Below are positions 8,052 through 16,496 of a stretch of 64,000 nt of DNA, one piece after another (position 1 is the stretch's first letter; every line of letters begins with the position of its first letter). A program made the translations under genes and the position numbers. A model generated the notes under the pieces. The model was not told where the DNA came from and did not search any database. It saw only the letters and a list, made by a program, of their open reading frames with translations. This DNA is from Meridianimarinicoccus marinus (lineage in GTDB: Bacteria > Pseudomonadota > Alphaproteobacteria > Rhodobacterales > Rhodobacteraceae), in assembly GCF_040689105.1 (NCBI RefSeq), contig NZ_JBFBVU010000009.1:88078-152077 (forward strand), written 5' to 3'.

Positions 8052-9097
8052 TCTTCCGCTTCGTGGCGACCGTCTTTCGATGGGTGTTCTATCTGGTGCT
8101 GCTGAGTGTCGTGGTGCTTGTGGCGCTGTACTTCCCGGCGAAATCGGCCCTGCGCAAGCTGGACGCCGCCGCTGCCCTGGCCGCTGCCGAAGGCGCGGCG
8201 CCCCCGGTCGATCTGTCCCGGCTGCAACGCCTGGGCCTGTTCGTGACCTCGCAACTGCTGCCCTTGCACCAGCCTGGCGGAGCCACGGTTGAGGCGGGCG
8301 CGGTGTTTCGCGATTGCCCCGATCTCTGCCCCGAAATGGTCGCCATCCCGGCAGGCTACTACCTGATGGGCTCTCCCCTGATCGAAGGCGACCGCTATGT
8401 GCATGTGGTCTCGCGCCGTCCGTGGCGCAAGCAACTGCCCTTCATCAACCGCGAAGGGCCGCGCCGTCTGGTGCGGATCCCCGCACCGCTGGCGTTTTCC
8501 AGCCATGAGATCACCTTTGCCGAATGGGACGCGGCACAGGCCGACCCGGACTGGGAAGCCGCCAGCGGCCAGCCGCCCCGTGCCCTCACCTTTCAGGCCG
8601 AGAACCGCGAGACCCTGCCCGCGACCGGCTTCATGTGGTACGATGCGCAGGCCTACGCCCGCTGGCTGTCGGCCAAGACCGGGCAGACCTACCGGTTGGC
8701 CACGGATGCGGAATGGGAATACGCCGCCCGCGCCGGCACCGTCACTGCCCGCCCCTGGGGGATGGACATCGGCAGCGACATGGCGGCCTGCGCCGGTTGC
8801 GGCCCCGCGTCGGACGGGTTGAGCATCGGCCCGGTGGGCCGGTTTCCGCCCAATGGCTTTGGCCTTTACGACATGATCGGCAATGGCTGGGAATGGGTCG
8901 AGGATTGCTTCGCCCCTTGGCACGACCCGGTGAAAACCGACGGCAGCGCGCATCTGTTCGAGGAGTGCGAGTTTGTCACCTTCCGGGGCGGCAGTTTCGA
9001 AGATCCGCCGTGGCAGAACCGGTCGGCCATGCGCGTCGGTCCGCATCCGGACAATGACGCGCCGGGCTCGGTCATCCGCCTTGTGCGCGAGATGTAG
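8042..9097 (+). CDS. Membrane-anchored SUMF1/FGE-fold protein lacking the FGE cysteines
   Basis: 351 residues, starting 10 nt inside the GMC gene. Residues about 10-32 form one N-terminal membrane anchor and the remainder should be periplasmic. The SUMF1 fold is shown by PEMVAIPAGYYLMGS, the DAEWEYAARAGT block, GNGWEWVEDCF and FRGGSFEDPPW. True formylglycine-generating enzymes carry two active-site cysteines shortly after the GGS motif. Here that stretch reads GGSFEDPPWQNRSAMR and has none, so sulfatase activation is unlikely. Other SUMF1 proteins without these cysteines act in varied roles. Operon position after GT2 and GMC genes suggests glycan processing or binding in the envelope. Confidence 0.8.
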   Translation: MRLIFRFVATVFRWVFYLVLLSVVVLVALYFPAKSALRKLDAAAALAAAEGAAPPVDLSRLQRLGLFVTSQLLPLHQPGGATVEAGAVFRDCPDLCPEMVAIPAGYYLMGSPLIEGDRYVHVVSRRPWRKQLPFINREGPRRLVRIPAPLAFSSHEITFAEWDAAQADPDWEAASGQPPRALTFQAENRETLPATGFMWYDAQAYARWLSAKTGQTYRLATDAEWEYAARAGTVTARPWGMDIGSDMAACAGCGPASDGLSIGPVGRFPPNGFGLYDMIGNGWEWVEDCFAPWHDPVKTDGSAHLFEECEFVTFRGGSFEDPPWQNRSAMRVGPHPDNDAPGSVIRLVREM

Positions 9098-9119
9098 GGG
9101 CCCGGCTCAGGCCCCTTTT
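9097..9119. terminator. Bidirectional terminator between convergent genes
   Basis: GGGGCC-cggctca-GGCCCC followed by TTTT lies in the 10-bp junction between the convergent SUMF1-fold gene (plus) and GT4 gene (minus), overlapping the plus-strand stop codon. It is a compact rho-independent terminator for the plus-strand operon. Confidence 0.6.
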
Positions 9120-10237
9120 CCGGACAGCGCCCGATAGGTCTTTTCGAACTGCTCATGCACCCAGTCGGGGCGGAAGCGGTCCTCGCGCGACCGTTCCAGC
9201 GCGGTGGCGCCCATGGCGGCCAGCCGCGCGGGATCCTCCAGCACCTCGCGCACGCCTTCGCAGATGGCGGGGACATCGGCGATGGGCACCACCTTGCCGG
9301 TGCTGTCGTCGATCAGTTCGACCACCCCCGAACAGGCCGAGGCCACGGCCGGGGTGCCGCACTGGAAGGACTCCACGATGGTAAAGGGCAGCGCCTCCCA
9401 CCGTGAGGTCAGCAGGAAGATATCGGCAGCGCGCAGGTACAGATGCGGGCGGCTGGTGCGCCCGACGAAGGTCAGAACGTCCGTCACGCCCTTTTCGGCA
9501 GCCAAGGCGTGCAGGGCGGCCTCGTCCGGCCCGTCGCCCGCAACCACGAAGCGATAGCCGGGATTGGTCTTTTTCAACTCGACCGCGCAGTCGATCAGGA
9601 TATCGACGCCCTTCTGGTACATCAGCCGGGCGATGGTCACCAACAGATGCGTGCCGTCCCCCAGCAGCTCGGCGCGCAGGGCCGCAACCTCGGCCTCGGG
9701 ATCGTCGGGCGCGGGGGCAACCCCCAGACCGATGACCTTCAGCCGGTCTTGCGGCACCCCGCCGATGGTCGCCAGATCCTCGGCCGAGCGGTGGCTGGGC
9801 GTGATCACCAGATCGCAGCGCCGCGCGATCCGCCCGAAGGCGGCGATGCGCTCGGGCTCGGAGCCGTGATAGGTCACCGCCAGCGGAATGTTCATGCCCA
9901 TGCGCGCCAGATCGGCCACCAGCGCCGGCGCGCTTTCATGGGCGTGGATCAGGTCCACCGGGTTCTGCCGCAGCCATTGCCGCAACCGCCACGACGCGCG
10001 GCCAAGGTTGCTCAACCGATGTGGCATGTTTGCGCCCTCGCCCGCGACATAGCGGGTGGGCAGGTCCAGAAAGGCCGGTTCGGTTTCGGGGCTGGCCCAG
10101 ACATCGGGCGTGCCGGCCAGAAACACCTCGTGCCCCTGCCCGCGCATCCAGTCGCGCAGTGCCAGAATGTGGCGGGTGATCCCCCCGACCCCGAACTGGG
10201 TGCCCATCTGCAAGACCCGCAGCTTGTCCCCGCTCAT
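9107..10237 (-). CDS. Glycosyltransferase family 4
   Basis: 376 residues from the ATG at 10237, chosen because GAGGG sits 5 nt upstream; an ATG 12 nt earlier and a longer reading into the intergenic region are less well supported. The N-terminal domain begins RVLQMGTQFGVGGITRHI, the usual glycine-rich GT4 start. The C-terminal domain carries SRWEALPFTIVESFQCGTPAV, the E-x7-E donor-binding motif. It is a soluble GT-B enzyme transferring a sugar from an NDP-sugar. It is divergent from a second GT4 gene 236 bp away, and both probably serve the same polysaccharide pathway. Confidence 0.88.
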   Translation of the reverse strand: MSGDKLRVLQMGTQFGVGGITRHILALRDWMRGQGHEVFLAGTPDVWASPETEPAFLDLPTRYVAGEGANMPHRLSNLGRASWRLRQWLRQNPVDLIHAHESAPALVADLARMGMNIPLAVTYHGSEPERIAAFGRIARRCDLVITPSHRSAEDLATIGGVPQDRLKVIGLGVAPAPDDPEAEVAALRAELLGDGTHLLVTIARLMYQKGVDILIDCAVELKKTNPGYRFVVAGDGPDEAALHALAAEKGVTDVLTFVGRTSRPHLYLRAADIFLLTSRWEALPFTIVESFQCGTPAVASACSGVVELIDDSTGKVVPIADVPAICEGVREVLEDPARLAAMGATALERSREDRFRPDWVHEQFEKTYRALSGKGA

Positions 10238-10473
10238 GCGCACCCTCATACCGTTAAACCGCTGTTGCGCCCTGTTTAGCCGCAAGCGCGCCGCAGCGGT
10301 AGCTTCCGCAGCGGGAACAGCGACCAAATGCGCCACAGGGTAAACCCGCCCTTGCCTGCGGCCCGCGCAATCACGCGGCGACCTGCGCCCGATAGACCTT
10401 GTTTGCGAACAGGACTTTGAGGCCCGCCCGAAACCGCCTAGGACTTGAAAAAGCGCAGACAAAGGGACCGCCC

Positions 10474-11646
10474 ATGCAGATTGCCGTCGATGCCAGCCCC
10501 TGGGAAAACGAACGCGGTTTCGGGCGTTTCACGCGGGATCTGATCGCCGCGCTGGCGGCGCGCGACAGCGGGATGCGCTATACCCTGCTGTTCGACCAGC
10601 CGCCAACCCGCCCGGTGCCCGAGAATGTCGTGGTGGTGATCGCCGGGGCCGGGCAAACCATGTCCGAAGCCGCAACCGGCACCTCGGCCCGCCATTCCGC
10701 CACGCTGGCCACCATGGCGCGGGCGGCGCGCGGGCTGACGGCGGATGTGTTCTTCTACCCGGCGGTCTATTCCTACTTCCCGTTGCTGGCGCGCACCCCC
10801 AGCGTGATCTGTTTCCACGACACCATTCCCGAACGCTTCCCGGACCTGATCTTTCCGTCGAAGAAGAACTTCCGGCTGTGGCAGGCGAAATGCTGGCTGG
10901 CCAAGAAACAGGCCACGCGGGTGATGACGATCTCACAGGCCTCGGCGCAGGATCTGTCATCCATCCTGAACATCCGGGCCGACCGCATCGATGTCATCAC
11001 CGAAGGCGCGTCCGAGGTCTTCAGTCCGGTCACCGATGCTGCGGTGCTGTCGCAGGTGCGCGCGCGCCACGGCATCGCTGACACCGCTCGCTTGCTGGTC
11101 TATGTGGGCGGCTTCAACCGCCACAAGAACGTGCTGCGCCTGATCGAGGCGATGCCCGACATTCTCGCCGCCGTGCCCGAGGCGCATCTGGCCATCGTCG
11201 GACGCACCACCGGCGCGCGGTTCTGGGACAATGTCGACGAGCTGAAGGCCGGGGCCAGCGCCGATGCGCGCGCCTCGGACGCCATCACCTTCACCGGAGA
11301 GATCGACGACGACGAATTGGCGACCCTGCTGTCTGGGGCCGAGGCGCTGGTATTCCCGTCGCTCTGGGAAGGCTTCGGCCTGCCCGCGCTGGAGGCCATG
11401 TCCTGCGGCACGCCGGTCCTGTCATCGGACCGGGGCAGCCTGCCGGAAGTGGTGGGCGACGGCGGGCTCTATTTCGACCCGGAGCATCCCGAGGCTTTGG
11501 CCAAGGCCGCGATCCGGCTGCTGTGCGACACTGCGCTGGCCGGGGATCTGCGCAACAAGGCGCTGGCGCAGGCGGGCACATTCGGTTGGGACAAGGCGGC
11601 GGATCTGGCCGAGGCAAGCTTTCGCAAGGCGGCCCGCCGCGCCTGA
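10474..11646 (+). CDS. Glycosyltransferase family 4
   Basis: 390 residues from the ATG at 10474, preceded by AAAGGGA. The N-terminus MQIAVDASPWENERGFGRF is typical of the GT4 subgroup related to mannosyltransferases. The C-terminal domain has LVYVGGFNRHKNV and SLWEGFGLPALEAMSCGTPV, containing the E-x7-E nucleotide-sugar-binding motif. It is cytoplasmic or peripheral to the membrane. Together with the divergent GT4 and the GT2 gene at 5506 it points to surface polysaccharide or glycolipid synthesis. The specific sugar is not deducible. Confidence 0.88.
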   Translation: MQIAVDASPWENERGFGRFTRDLIAALAARDSGMRYTLLFDQPPTRPVPENVVVVIAGAGQTMSEAATGTSARHSATLATMARAARGLTADVFFYPAVYSYFPLLARTPSVICFHDTIPERFPDLIFPSKKNFRLWQAKCWLAKKQATRVMTISQASAQDLSSILNIRADRIDVITEGASEVFSPVTDAAVLSQVRARHGIADTARLLVYVGGFNRHKNVLRLIEAMPDILAAVPEAHLAIVGRTTGARFWDNVDELKAGASADARASDAITFTGEIDDDELATLLSGAEALVFPSLWEGFGLPALEAMSCGTPVLSSDRGSLPEVVGDGGLYFDPEHPEALAKAAIRLLCDTALAGDLRNKALAQAGTFGWDKAADLAEASFRKAARRA

Positions 11647-11654
11647 GTCATGAA

Positions 11655-11686
11655 AAAGGGCGCGCCGGTGTCCCGGCACGCCCTTT
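11655..11686 (-). terminator. Rho-independent terminator downstream of katG (possibly bidirectional)
   Basis: AAAGGGCG-C-GCCGG, a TGTC loop, then CCGGC-A-CGCCCTTT form a strong hairpin with one internal mismatch. On the minus strand the stem runs into a T-run directly after the katG stop at 11703. On the plus strand it lies 8 nt after the GT4 stop and may also end that transcript. Confidence 0.75.
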
Positions 11687-11702
11687 GTCCTGCGGTTCGC
11701 GA

Positions 11703-13898
11703 TCACTTCACGTCGAAGCGGTCCGCCTCCATGACCTTGGTCCAGGCGGCGGCGAAGTCCGCCACGAACCGCGCCTTGGAGTCGTCCTGGGCATAGAATT
11801 CGGCCAGAGCGCGCAGTTGCGAGTTCGAGCCGAACACCAGATCGACACGGGTGCCGGTCCATTTCAGATCGCCGCTGGCACGGACGCGGCCTTCATAGAT
11901 GCCGTCCTCGGCCGGGGCCCATTCGGTGTCCATGTCCACAAGGTTGACGAAGAAGTCGTTGGTCAGCGCGTCGGACTTGTCGGTCAGCACCCCGTGTCTG
12001 CTGCCGCCATGGTTGGCCCCCAGCATCCGCAGCCCGCCCACAAGCACGGTCATTTCCGGTGCGGTCAGGCCCAGCAGTTGCGCCCGGTCCACCAGCAGTT
12101 CTTCAAGCGAGACGGTGAACTCGGCCTTGGCGTAGTTCCGGAAGCCATCGGCCTGCGGTTCCAGCACCTCGAAAGCCTCCACGTCAGTCTCCTCGGCGCT
12201 GGCGTCGGTGCGCCCCGGTGTGAAGGGCAAGGACAGATCATGGCCGGCGTTCTTGGCCGCCCGTTCGACCGCCGCATCGCCCGCCAGCACGATCAGATCA
12301 GCCAAAGAGACCTTTTTGTTGCCCGATTGCGCGCCATTGAAGTCGGCCTGGATGCCTTCCAGAACCGCCAGCACCTGCGCAAGCTGGTCGGGCTGGTTGA
12401 CCGCCCAGTCCTTTTGCGGCGCCAGACGGATGCGGGCCCCGTTCGCGCCGCCGCGCTTGTCGGAATCGCGATAGGTCGAGGCCGAGGCCCAGGCCGCCGA
12501 CACCAGCGCCGCGTTGGACAGGTCGCTGGCCAGAACCTTTGCCTTCAGGTCGGCAATATCGGCGGCATCGATCAGGTCGTGATCCACCGGCGGGATCGGA
12601 TCCTGCCAGATCAGGTCTTCGGCCGGAACCTCCTTGCCCAGATAGCGGGATTTCGGCCCCATGTCGCGGTGGGTCAGCTTGAACCACGCCCGCGCGAAAG
12701 CATCGGCGAATTCCTCGGGGTTGGCCTGATAGTGACGCGAGATCTTGCCATATTCCGGGTCCATCTTCATGGCCATGTCGGCGGTGGTCATCATCAGCTT
12801 TACCGGCTGGTCCGATCCATCGACCTGCGGCGCGTGATCGTCTGTCGACAGGCCGACCGCTTGCCAGATATGCGCGCCGGCGGGGCTTTTGGTCAGTTCC
12901 CAATCATAGCCCAGAAGCGCATCGAGATAACCCATGTCCCATTGGGTGGGGTTCGATGTCCACGGGCCTTCGATGCCGCTGCCGATGGCATCCACACCCT
13001 TGCCGGACTTGTGGCTGCTGGCCCAGCCCAGCCCCATCTGTTCGATCTCGGCGGCCTCGGGCTCGGGACCGACCAGCGCGACATCCCCCGCGCCATGGGC
13101 CTTGCCGAAGGTGTGCCCGCCTGCGGTCAGCGCCACGGTTTCCCAGTCATCCATCGCCATGCGTGCAAAGGTGTCGCGAATGTCGGCGGCTGAGGCCAGC
13201 GGGTCGGGGTTTCCGTCCGGACCTTCCGGGTTCACATAGATCAGCCCCATCTGCACCGCCGCCAGCGGGTTCTCCAACTCGCGCTCGCCCGAATAGCGCT
13301 TGTCCGCCAGCCATTCGGTTTCCTTGCCCCAGTAGATGTCCTCTTCGGGCTCCCAGATATCCTCGCGGCCCCCGGCGAAACCGAAGGTTTTCAGCCCCAT
13401 GGATTCCAGCGCCACGTTGCCGGTCAGGATGAACAGATCTGCCCAGGACAGGCTGTTGCCGTATTTCTGCTTGATCGGCCACAGCAGGCGCCGCGCCCGG
13501 TCGAGAAGCACGTTGTCGGGCCATGAATTGAGCGGTGCAAAGCGTTGGCTGCCCGTCGAGCCGCCGCCGCGCCCGTCGGCAGTCCGATAGGTGCCGGCGC
13601 TGTGCCACGCCATGCGGATGAAGAACGGGCCGTAGTGACCGTAGTCCGCCGGCCACCAGTCCTTGCTGTCGGTCATCAGCGCGGTCAGATCGGCCTTTAC
13701 CGCGTCCAGGTTCAGCTTCTGGAATTCCTCGGCATAGTTGAAGGTGCCGCGCAGCGGGTCGGGCTTGGCCGAATGCTGGTGCAGGATCTTCAGGTTCAAC
13801 TGGTTCGGCCACCATTCCTTGTTGGTGGTGCCCCGGTTGCCCGCCATCACCGGCGTGCCATGCATGACCGGGCATTTGCCGCTATCGTTTCCGTCCAT
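11703..13898 (-). CDS. katG: Catalase-peroxidase KatG
   Basis: 731 residues from the ATG at 13898, chosen because GGGAGAG precedes it at proper spacing; an ATG 15 nt upstream is possible. This bifunctional haem enzyme removes hydrogen peroxide in the cytoplasm. The distal site is visible as Arg95, Trp98 and His99 in RMAWHSAGTYR, and the proximal haem ligand His is in TAGGHTFGKAHGAG. The Tyr and Met of the family's Met-Tyr-Trp adduct correspond to MGLIYVNPEGPDGNP and ARMAM. The C-terminal non-haem half is also complete, and length agrees with E. coli KatG (726). No oxyR gene lies next to it. Confidence 0.97.
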   Translation of the reverse strand: MDGNDSGKCPVMHGTPVMAGNRGTTNKEWWPNQLNLKILHQHSAKPDPLRGTFNYAEEFQKLNLDAVKADLTALMTDSKDWWPADYGHYGPFFIRMAWHSAGTYRTADGRGGGSTGSQRFAPLNSWPDNVLLDRARRLLWPIKQKYGNSLSWADLFILTGNVALESMGLKTFGFAGGREDIWEPEEDIYWGKETEWLADKRYSGERELENPLAAVQMGLIYVNPEGPDGNPDPLASAADIRDTFARMAMDDWETVALTAGGHTFGKAHGAGDVALVGPEPEAAEIEQMGLGWASSHKSGKGVDAIGSGIEGPWTSNPTQWDMGYLDALLGYDWELTKSPAGAHIWQAVGLSTDDHAPQVDGSDQPVKLMMTTADMAMKMDPEYGKISRHYQANPEEFADAFARAWFKLTHRDMGPKSRYLGKEVPAEDLIWQDPIPPVDHDLIDAADIADLKAKVLASDLSNAALVSAAWASASTYRDSDKRGGANGARIRLAPQKDWAVNQPDQLAQVLAVLEGIQADFNGAQSGNKKVSLADLIVLAGDAAVERAAKNAGHDLSLPFTPGRTDASAEETDVEAFEVLEPQADGFRNYAKAEFTVSLEELLVDRAQLLGLTAPEMTVLVGGLRMLGANHGGSRHGVLTDKSDALTNDFFVNLVDMDTEWAPAEDGIYEGRVRASGDLKWTGTRVDLVFGSNSQLRALAEFYAQDDSKARFVADFAAAWTKVMEADRFDVK

Positions 13899-13990
13899 TG
13901 TCGTCTCTCCCATCGTCGGATCATTTGAAATCTGCGCCGCGCAGAGTCGCGTCGGCGAATGTTCTGCAGTGAGGGTATCAAGTCCTGCCG

Positions 13991-14015
13991 ATAACGAAAA
14001 TTAGCAAGTTGTTAT
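13991..14015. promoter_or_regulatory. Possible peroxide-response operator upstream of katG
   Basis: ATAAC-N15-GTTAT is an inverted repeat in an AT-rich patch about 95-115 bp upstream of the katG start. Shape and position would fit a LysR-type (OxyR-like) site, but the match to an OxyR consensus is loose and no regulator gene is nearby. Confidence 0.25.
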
Positions 14016-14076
14016 GGATTCGATAGCCTTGCCCTATGAAGGTCGGTGGCCATCTCCCGCAGGGTCCACCGGTATT

Positions 14077-15138
14077 TCAAGGAACCACCCAGACATGGGC
14101 CACGCTGATCGCCTCGTCCGAGACCACGGCCTGCGTGCGTGACGGCGCGGGCAGGTCGCCCAGGCGCGTCTGCTCATGCACCAGGATGCGGGTGCCGGGG
14201 CGGGCGCGGCGCAGCACGCGCGGCAGTACCGTGCTCAGCACATAGGTCGGCAGAAACAGGAAGATGATCGTGGCGTGGCTCAGGTCGGCCTCTTCGGCAA
14301 AGCCTGCCCGGATCTCGACGCGCTGCTGCACGGCCGGGTCCAGCGCGGCGCGGGCAGCCCCGGCGGCGGCGACCAGCGCCGGGTTGGCCTCGACCCCTTC
14401 GGCGCGGCATCCGAAGTCGCGCGCGGCGGCAAGAACGATTCGTCCGTCGCCACACCCCAGATCCAGCAGATTGTCCTGTGGTCCGGGGGCCACGACGTTC
14501 AGAAGCGGGGCGATCAGGCTGTCGGGCGTGCCGAGGAAATCAATGTCCGACAGGGGCGCCTTGTGTCGCGACAGGCGGTTGCGCGCCACCCGTGCCAGAC
14601 GCACCGCCGGATAGGCCCAGCCAGCCGCCGCCGGCAGGCGCTGCGCCGCGATATCGGCCATCCGGGGCCGCATCTTGTCCGGAAACCCGCTGCCCGCCCC
14701 CTCAAGATGCAGCACAACGCGCGCGGTCACCGCGTCGCCGCGCACCAGCGTCACGCTGGGCACATAGCGCCCCAGCGCGGCCGCCTGCCCCGCCGTCGGT
14801 TGAAACGGCAGGTGAAAGCCCAGCGGCGCGAGTGCTGTCAGCGCCGATCCCAGATCAGATGCCGCGATGCGCAGGGCGGTCTGGTGATGCTGCAGGGCGT
14901 CGCGATCTTCCGGGCCGGGCACCGGTGTCACGGCCACCCCTGCTATCTGGCAGGCCTGCAAGACCTCCTTGCGCACCGACAGCATCCGCCGGGAAATCGC
15001 AGCACAGGCCGCGACCACATCGCGGGCCATCGCGGTGGCGTCCGACGGCGCGAGGGTCATCAGCTCGGATGCCACCTGCGCCGCCCTTTGATCGTGAATG
15101 GCGGCCACTAGCGCGGCGGAAGGATCGGTCTTGGTCAC
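14077..15138 (-). CDS. Class I SAM-dependent methyltransferase
   Basis: 353 residues from a GTG at 15138, chosen because GAGG lies 7 nt upstream. The first half (about 1-200) is mostly alanine-rich helix with no recognised domain. The second half has the SAM-binding motif I DNLLDLGCGDGRIVLAAA, an acidic residue at the end of the next strand (AEGVEANPAL) and a motif resembling IIFLFLPTYVLS. Substrate is unknown. Some methyltransferases with this motif style act on protein lysines or small molecules. It is transcribed away from the NRPS operon starting at 15300 and sits upstream of katG. Confidence 0.75.
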   Translation of the reverse strand: MTKTDPSAALVAAIHDQRAAQVASELMTLAPSDATAMARDVVAACAAISRRMLSVRKEVLQACQIAGVAVTPVPGPEDRDALQHHQTALRIAASDLGSALTALAPLGFHLPFQPTAGQAAALGRYVPSVTLVRGDAVTARVVLHLEGAGSGFPDKMRPRMADIAAQRLPAAAGWAYPAVRLARVARNRLSRHKAPLSDIDFLGTPDSLIAPLLNVVAPGPQDNLLDLGCGDGRIVLAAARDFGCRAEGVEANPALVAAAGAARAALDPAVQQRVEIRAGFAEEADLSHATIIFLFLPTYVLSTVLPRVLRRARPGTRILVHEQTRLGDLPAPSRTQAVVSDEAISVAHVWVVP

Positions 15139-15196
15139 GCGGCAACCTCGGCAGGACACAGGCAGGGTTGCCGAACCGTTGACCACGTGGAATTTT

Positions 15197-15226
15197 TTGT
15201 CAAACTATCGCGGACTTCTGAAATAT
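15197..15226 (+). promoter_or_regulatory. Candidate promoter of the NRPS operon
   Basis: TTGTCA and AAATAT hexamers with an 18-bp spacer lie in an AT-rich strip 75-105 bp before the first gene of the operon. A nearby TCTAA-N8-TTAGA inverted repeat (15231-15248) could be an operator. Both are based on pattern and position only. Confidence 0.35.
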
Positions 15227-15299
15227 TTGGTCTAATATTCTGGTTAGATACGTGTTTGGTGGTTCCATTGCGAAAGGCTTTGGTTGAGGGGGAAGAGAT

Positions 15300-16487
15300 A
15301 TGGGGTTTCGAGGTCTGATCGCGCTTTGCGCTGTACTGCTGGCGGCATCGCTGCCGGCCTCCGCGCATCGACTGAATGAAACCTATGTCTATTTCACGGT
15401 CACCGACAGTTCCCTGTCAGGCCGGATCGAGGCACGGCTGGAAGATCTCGACGGACTGGTCGGGCTGGATGCCGATGGCGACGGACAGGCCACGCCAGAG
15501 GAATTCGAGGCGCAGGCCGCCGCAGTTTTGTCCCGCTTTGCGGATCGCCTGACGTTGCAGGACGAAGGCACGGATCATCCGGTTGTCTTCACCGATCACA
15601 CCTTCCTGCCGACGCCGCAGGGCATTTTCGTGCAGATGAATTTCGACGTGCCGACCATGGCGCAACCGCCGGAAGGGGTGACCGTTCTGTATCGCTCGCC
15701 GTTCCAGGACACTGATCCCGGCCATCTGGGCTATGGTCTGATCGAGAACAACACCCGCACCGGGATCGAGAACAACGAGGGCCACATCGCGGTGATCTTC
15801 AAGGCAGACGCCCCGGCGCAATGGTTGTCGCTGGTCGGTGATCCGCCGTGGACCGTCTTTGTCGAATTTGTGGTCCATGGCATCTGGCACATCTGGCTGG
15901 GTTTCGACCATGTGGTGTTCCTTGTGGCGCTGCTGTTGCCGGCGGTCTTGCGTGCCGACAACCGTCGGTGGCTGCCGGTCGAGGATTTCCGGGACGCGTT
16001 CTTCAATGTCCTGAAGATTGTCACCGCGTTTACACTCAGCCATTCGGTCACACTGACGCTGGCGGGGCTGGGGATTGTGACGCTGCCGGTGTCTCTGGTC
16101 GAGGCGGTCATCGCCCTGTCGATCATCGTGGTGGCGGTGATGAATTTCTTCCCGACCATGCATCGTTACACCCTTGCCGTGGTGCTGGTATTCGGCCTTT
16201 TCCACGGATTCGGCTTTGCCAATGTGCTGGCGCCGCTGGGGGTACAGCCCTCGGCCAAGGTCATCGGGCTGGCCGCCTTCAACATCGGGGTGGAACTGGG
16301 CCAGGTGGCCATCGTCATCGTGCTGTTCCCGATCCTCTTCGCGCTGCGGCGGCTGGCGGTCTATCCGCTGGTGGCGACGCAGCTGGCCTCGGTGGTGTTC
16401 ATCCTTCTGGCGGCGGTCTGGTTCGTCGAGCGCAGCTCGGGCATCTTCTGGCGCCTGCATCAGCAGCTTCTGGCCGCCTGGACCTAG
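15300..16487 (+). CDS. HupE/UreJ-family membrane protein with periplasmic EF-hand loop
   Basis: 395 residues, preceded by a GGGGAAGAG box. A signal peptide of about 22 residues ends at SASA-like PASAH. A periplasmic domain follows (about 23-180), containing the canonical EF-hand loop Asp57-Asp59-Asp61-Gln63-Thr65-Glu68. The C-terminal half has about six or seven membrane helices with the conserved histidines GIWHIWLGFDHVVF, FTLSHSVTLTL and GLFHGFGFAN of the HupE/UreJ_2 family. Some HupE/UreJ proteins are nickel permeases; this longer variant has no established function. The gap to the adenylation enzyme is 9 nt, so it is almost certainly co-transcribed with the NRPS genes, perhaps for metal handling or export. 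Confidence 0.82.
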   Translation: MGFRGLIALCAVLLAASLPASAHRLNETYVYFTVTDSSLSGRIEARLEDLDGLVGLDADGDGQATPEEFEAQAAAVLSRFADRLTLQDEGTDHPVVFTDHTFLPTPQGIFVQMNFDVPTMAQPPEGVTVLYRSPFQDTDPGHLGYGLIENNTRTGIENNEGHIAVIFKADAPAQWLSLVGDPPWTVFVEFVVHGIWHIWLGFDHVVFLVALLLPAVLRADNRRWLPVEDFRDAFFNVLKIVTAFTLSHSVTLTLAGLGIVTLPVSLVEAVIALSIIVVAVMNFFPTMHRYTLAVVLVFGLFHGFGFANVLAPLGVQPSAKVIGLAAFNIGVELGQVAIVIVLFPILFALRRLAVYPLVATQLASVVFILLAAVWFVERSSGIFWRLHQQLLAAWT

Positions 16488-16496
16488 GGGTCTCGC

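Noticed and set aside
8042..9097. Formylglycine-generating enzyme for sulfatases
   Set aside because: The two active-site cysteines are absent and there is no sulfatase gene in the window.
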